Shown piece after piece: positions 60,461-64,000 of a stretch of 64,000 nucleotides of DNA (position 1 is the stretch's first letter; every line of letters begins with the position of its first letter). The stretch is from assembly GCF_001757995.1 (NCBI RefSeq), contig NZ_LXLV01000009.1, positions 1 through 64,000 of the forward strand. Direction: 5' to 3'. Both the position numbers and the translations under genes were made by a program. The notes beneath the pieces are model-generated. The model did no database searches and was not told the origin of the DNA. It worked only from the letters and a program-made list of their open reading frames with translations. The stretch comes from Bacillus mycoides (lineage in GTDB: Bacteria > Bacillota > Bacilli > Bacillales > Bacillaceae_G).

Positions 60461-61878
60461 GCTTCTAGTTGTGCTTTTTGTTTTTTCAGTAGGTCTGCTT
60501 TTTCAATATCAGATAGCTTCGTAATTGTGAAGCCAGTTATACCATAAATGATTGAGATAATAGGTACGATGAAATTCAATATAGCATAAGGAGCATATTC
60601 GAATGCGCCGACTCCAAGTGTTGCGAGTATAAATACACCACATGTATTCCAAGGTACGAAAACAGAAGTTAATGTTCCACCATCTTCTAATGCTCTGGAT
60701 AAATTTTTAGAATGTAGTCCTTTTTCTGTGTACGCATTTGCATACATTCTTGAAGGAACAACAATCGAAATATATTGTTCAGAGCAAGTAAGATTCGTTG
60801 CAAAGCAAGATGCGATAGTAGAAGCGATAAGTCCTTTTGATGATGTCGCTAATTTTAAAATTTGATTTACAATTGAGCGAAGAATGCCAGTATGTTCTAG
60901 TACTCCGCCGAAAGTCATAGCGACAATTGTCATAGAAACTGTATTCATCATAGAGCTTAAGCCACCACGGTTAAATAGTTCATCTACTAGTTTGTTTCCA
61001 GTGTCTATGACAAATCCACTTTGGAGTGCACCGACAGCTGATGAGACAGAGCCACCTTGAATAAAGACTTGTGATAAGAATCCTAAAATAACACCTACAA
61101 GAATAGCTGGTATAGCAGGGACTTTTTTAGCGACCAATACCATAACGACTATGGGTATAATTAATAGGAAAGGCGAAATAACAAAGTTTTGTTGCAATAC
61201 TTGTAACGTTTGATCGATGCTTTTTGCATCAATATTGTTATCGCCAAAGCTTCTTCCTAAGAACGCATAAACGATAAGAGTAATAATTAAACCTGGAATT
61301 GTAGTAAATAACATGTGACGAATATGTGTGAATAAATCGGTATTTGTTAATCCGGCGGCTAAGTTTGTCGTGTCTGAAAGCGGTGACATTTTATCGCCAA
61401 AATAAGAACCGGAAATTATAGCGCCAGCAACCATTGGAGCTGGGATTCCCATACTTAGGCCAATTCCCATTCCAGCAACACCAATTGTTCCCATTGTAGA
61501 CCAAGAGCTACCGATAGCTAATGCAACGATAGAACAAATAATTGTAATTGAAACTAAAAATAATGATGGAGTTAAAAGTTTTAAGCCGTAATAAATCATA
61601 GTAGCGACGATTCCACCGCCAATCCAAGCACCGATCGTTAAACCTACAAGAATAATGATAACGATAGCGGGTAATGCAAGGCGAATTCCTTTATACATCG
61701 ATTCTTCAATGTCATTCCATTTGTAACCGTATCGCCAAGCGACGATAGAAGCAACGGTTGTACCGATAATAAGTGGGACGTGAGGGCTTTGTTCTAATAC
61801 AACAATTGTAACCATCATAACTGCAACTGTAATGATAATAGGGATTATTGCTATGCCAAAAGGTATTTCTCTTTTCAT
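60457..61878 (-). CDS. nhaC: Na+/H+ antiporter NhaC family
   Basis: A 473-residue NhaC-type antiporter with about twelve hydrophobic segments. Family regions include IGSSWSTMGTIGVAGMGIGL near residue 130, GSYFGDKMSPLSDTTNLAAG near 160 and CFATNLTCSEQYISIVVPSR near 345. ATG 61878 is used because GAGGAGG lies six bases before; the ATG at 61893 is part of that site. Some members carry amino or hydroxy acids rather than only Na+/H+, which would fit the neighbouring epimerase and M20 hydrolase. Confidence 0.9.
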   Translation of the reverse strand: MKREIPFGIAIIPIIITVAVMMVTIVVLEQSPHVPLIIGTTVASIVAWRYGYKWNDIEESMYKGIRLALPAIVIIILVGLTIGAWIGGGIVATMIYYGLKLLTPSLFLVSITIICSIVALAIGSSWSTMGTIGVAGMGIGLSMGIPAPMVAGAIISGSYFGDKMSPLSDTTNLAAGLTNTDLFTHIRHMLFTTIPGLIITLIVYAFLGRSFGDNNIDAKSIDQTLQVLQQNFVISPFLLIIPIVVMVLVAKKVPAIPAILVGVILGFLSQVFIQGGSVSSAVGALQSGFVIDTGNKLVDELFNRGGLSSMMNTVSMTIVAMTFGGVLEHTGILRSIVNQILKLATSSKGLIASTIASCFATNLTCSEQYISIVVPSRMYANAYTEKGLHSKNLSRALEDGGTLTSVFVPWNTCGVFILATLGVGAFEYAPYAILNFIVPIISIIYGITGFTITKLSDIEKADLLKKQKAQLEA

Positions 61879-62167
61879 AAAATGCCTCCTCATTATGTAT
61901 ATTTGTATTTTTAGAATTGTCGCAAAATAGACGTTATTAAGTTATAATAACTAAAAATAGATACAAGCGTCAATATAAAAACAGAAAATATCGAATGTTC
62001 TATTTGTATGGATATCTTTATAAGATGAGTTGAAATCGGGTATTAACGGTATTAAAAAATAAATAATTGACTTTTTTCTTAAAATTCAATATGTTCATAA
62101 AAACATCTGTTTTTCATAAGTATAATTAATCTGAATGGTTTGTAATTAGGGGAAGGAGAATGAAGCT

Positions 62168-63283
62168 TTGAAAACATTAGAACTACAAGAGCGTTTAACT
62201 GAAATTTTTCAGCATTTACATGAAAACCCTGAAGTAAGCTGGAAGGAATATGAAACGACAGCTTATATTACTAACTTTCTAAAAGAAGAAGGAATTTCAT
62301 ATAAAATATTTGATGATTGCCCAGGCGTGATTGCTGAAATCGGAAGCGGGAATCCAGTTATCGCGATTCGTGCTGATATGGATGCGCTATGGCAAGAAGT
62401 AGACGGAGAATTTAAAGCGAATCACTCATGCGGACACGATGCTCATATGACAATTGTGATGGGCCTTATTTTACAATTGAAAAATATGAGATGGGATAGT
62501 GGTACTGTTAGATTTATTTTTCAGCCGGCAGAGGAAAAAGGAAATGGTTCCTTAAAGATGGTAGAGAAGGGCGCCGTGGATGATGCAGATTTCTTATTTG
62601 GTGTTCATTTAAGACCAATTGAAGAACTGCCTTTGAAACAAGCTGCACCATCTATTCGTCACGGAGCAGCAGGATTTTTAGAAGGGGTGATTCATGGAGA
62701 TGATGCACATGGGGCACGCCCGCATCAAGGGATAAATGCCATTGATGTCATCACGATGATTAATATTGGATTGAAAAACATATGGCTACCACCGCAGACG
62801 TCGTATTCTGTTAAGATGACGAGATGCCAAGCTGGTGGTGATAATCTAAATATTATTCCAGGTAACGGGCATTTTAGTTTAGATGTAAGAGCAGAAAATA
62901 ACATATTACTAAATGAATTAAAGCAAAAAATAGAGCAAGTAATTCAGTCAGCTGAATCAATGGGATCTAAACTTTCTTATGAGTGGATTGATCTTGCACC
63001 AGGAGCTGAAGTGTCAGAAGAAGCTGAGCGCTTTATGCGTAAAGGTATTCTTGAAGTGTATGGGGAAGAGGGATGTACTGGACCACTGTATACGACAGGA
63101 AGCGATGATTTCCATTACTACACAGTGAAGAGACCACATTTAAAAGCTGTCATGCTTGGACTAGGGGCAAACCTACAACCTGGATTACACCATCCGTATA
63201 TGAAGTTTGACCATTCTTGCATAATGGATGGTGTAGAAATATTGAAACAAACTGTATTGAAAGTATTAGAAAACAGGGGCTAG
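62168..63283 (+). CDS. M20-family amidohydrolase/peptidase
   Basis: A 371-residue di-metal hydrolase of the M20D group (N-acyl amino acid or amidohydrolases). Metal-binding segments are AIRADMDALWQE near residue 62, HSCGHDAHMTIVMG near 90, FQPAEEKGNGSLKM near 120 and the C-terminal TGSDDFHYYTVKRPH near 310. The dimerisation lid is at about 170-275. The start is TTG 62168, behind GGGGAAGGAG. It is divergent from nhaC and probably part of the same peptide or amino acid use module; the substrate is unknown. Confidence 0.9.
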   Translation: MKTLELQERLTEIFQHLHENPEVSWKEYETTAYITNFLKEEGISYKIFDDCPGVIAEIGSGNPVIAIRADMDALWQEVDGEFKANHSCGHDAHMTIVMGLILQLKNMRWDSGTVRFIFQPAEEKGNGSLKMVEKGAVDDADFLFGVHLRPIEELPLKQAAPSIRHGAAGFLEGVIHGDDAHGARPHQGINAIDVITMINIGLKNIWLPPQTSYSVKMTRCQAGGDNLNIIPGNGHFSLDVRAENNILLNELKQKIEQVIQSAESMGSKLSYEWIDLAPGAEVSEEAERFMRKGILEVYGEEGCTGPLYTTGSDDFHYYTVKRPHLKAVMLGLGANLQPGLHHPYMKFDHSCIMDGVEILKQTVLKVLENRG

Positions 63284-63300
63284 AAAGCTCCTGTTTTTTT
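63272..63300 (+). terminator. terminator after the M20 gene
   Basis: AACAGGGGCT (63272-63281)/AGCTCCTGTT (63286-63295) with one G-U, then T-run; overlaps the stop codon. Confidence 0.9.
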
Positions 63301-63433
63301 GTAGGAATTTGTCGTTAAGTCGATATATTCGATTTTGCGATAATATAATTTCACGTACCAACTAATTTGATAAAAATGAGCATTCAGTACGTGGTGTATA
63401 ATAATAGTAATATTTCTTAATAGGAGCAAACGA

Positions 63434-64000
63434 ATGAACGAACAATATTACGATGCAGTTTTAAATATAAAAACAGTCGGTGAGCAAAAAGGGTTTAATA
63501 AGTCTATGCATTATCACCGTTATGAACCGACGCCATATAGCGGATTAGATGAGTTACTGAATCAATATGAAATAAAAAGTAGCGATCGAGTTGTAGACTT
63601 TGGGTGCGGAAAAGGACGATTAAACTTTTACATGCATCATAAGTGCGGTGCTTCAGCGGTTGGAATTGAAATGAATGAAGAGTTTTATAAAGAAGCGATG
63701 GAAAACCGTGAGCGTTATGCAAGGAAGATAAGAAACAGTAAAGATAAGATTCAATTCGAGTGTTGTTTGGCGCAAGAATATGAAATTAATCCGCGTGATA
63801 ACCGATTTTATTTCTTCAATCCATTTTCTGTCCAAGTGTTTATGAATGTAGTAAATAACATTTTGCTTTCGGTAGAGGAAATAGAGAGGAAAGTGGATAT
63901 TATTTTATACTACCCTTCTGAAGAATATATTTTCTTCTTGGAGAATCAGACTGCGTTTGAGCTGAAGAAGGAAGTAAGATTACCGGGTGCTTATGAGAAG
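63434..64000 (+). CDS. SAM-dependent methyltransferase (partial, runs off the window)
   Basis: An open frame of 189 codons with no stop before the window ends. It starts MNEQYYDAVLNIKTVGEQKG and has the class I SAM-binding motif I VVDFGCGKGRLNFYMH near residue 58, then AVGIEMNEEFYKEAM and the later FYFFNPFSV where motif IV would be. The substrate is unknown. ATG 63434 follows TAGGAGCAAACGA. Confidence 0.85.
   Translation, partial: MNEQYYDAVLNIKTVGEQKGFNKSMHYHRYEPTPYSGLDELLNQYEIKSSDRVVDFGCGKGRLNFYMHHKCGASAVGIEMNEEFYKEAMENRERYARKIRNSKDKIQFECCLAQEYEINPRDNRFYFFNPFSVQVFMNVVNNILLSVEEIERKVDIILYYPSEEYIFFLENQTAFELKKEVRLPGAYEK

Overview
The window is a Firmicutes chromosome segment that looks like the Bacillus cereus group. 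It is AT-rich, the gene order is Bacillus-like (purEKBCSQLFMNHD, pcrB-pcrA-ligA-camS, gatCAB-dgkB), ribosome binding sites are strong (GGAGG), and the protein sequences are close to B. cereus/B. anthracis versions as I remember them. It begins in the 3' end of a 23S rRNA and ends inside a methyltransferase gene. I see no insertion sequence, prophage, CRISPR array or tRNA; most of it is conserved core chromosome.

Layout. 1-314: end of an rRNA operon (23S tail, 5S, terminator). 325-606: small membrane protein. 780-14020: the complete purine operon, with paired PurR boxes, a sigma-A promoter, a guanine-type riboswitch and twelve genes from purE to purD, mostly overlapping. 14078-17920: an MFS exporter divergent from a LysR regulator, a ribbon-helix-helix/SPFH gene pair behind a 30-bp palindrome, and a DUF2892 protein. 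18257-24463: pcrB, pcrA, ligA, camS. 24522-27856: TSUP permease, rocA under a likely CcpA site, an sRNA candidate, and a cysteine hydrolase. 28036-31047: SAM riboswitch and metNIQ with a structured 3' UTR. 31045-33588 (minus): marR, an ArsA-type ATPase, a coupled small protein and an HXXEE membrane protein; two near-identical 19-bp operators mark marR and arsA. 33746-38724: YiaA-like protein, gatCAB, a 24-bp inverted repeat, dgkB. 38894-44271: HAD phosphatase and a sigma-54-dependent GABA module (gabT, activator, gabD). 44319-50473: SMR exporter with an occluded start, lipoproteins, aminopeptidase, deacetylase, and nupC behind a second guanine riboswitch. 50613-57200: rlmCD, dus, an orphan multi-GAF/PAS histidine kinase between short direct repeats, DUF1456 and a zinc metalloprotease. 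57270-64000: GNAT, dipeptide epimerase, an unusual three-part regulator, NhaC antiporter, M20 hydrolase and a partial methyltransferase.

Themes. De novo purine synthesis and nucleoside uptake share guanine sensing by RNA: both aptamers carry the C that specifies guanine. Methionine uptake is controlled by SAM. GABA is taken to succinate by GabT and GabD under a bacterial enhancer-binding protein, next door to glutamate-semialdehyde oxidation by RocA. The 57-63 kb block looks like a peptide or amino-acid scavenging module.

Most worth checking: the MarR/ArsA module with its twin operators, the SPFH/RHH operon with helically phased sites, the 24-bp inverted repeat behind gatB, a PurF lacking its fourth Fe-S cysteine, hairpins in every long gap of the pur operon, and the repeat-flanked histidine kinase. 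I did not find a clearly unprecedented large system.
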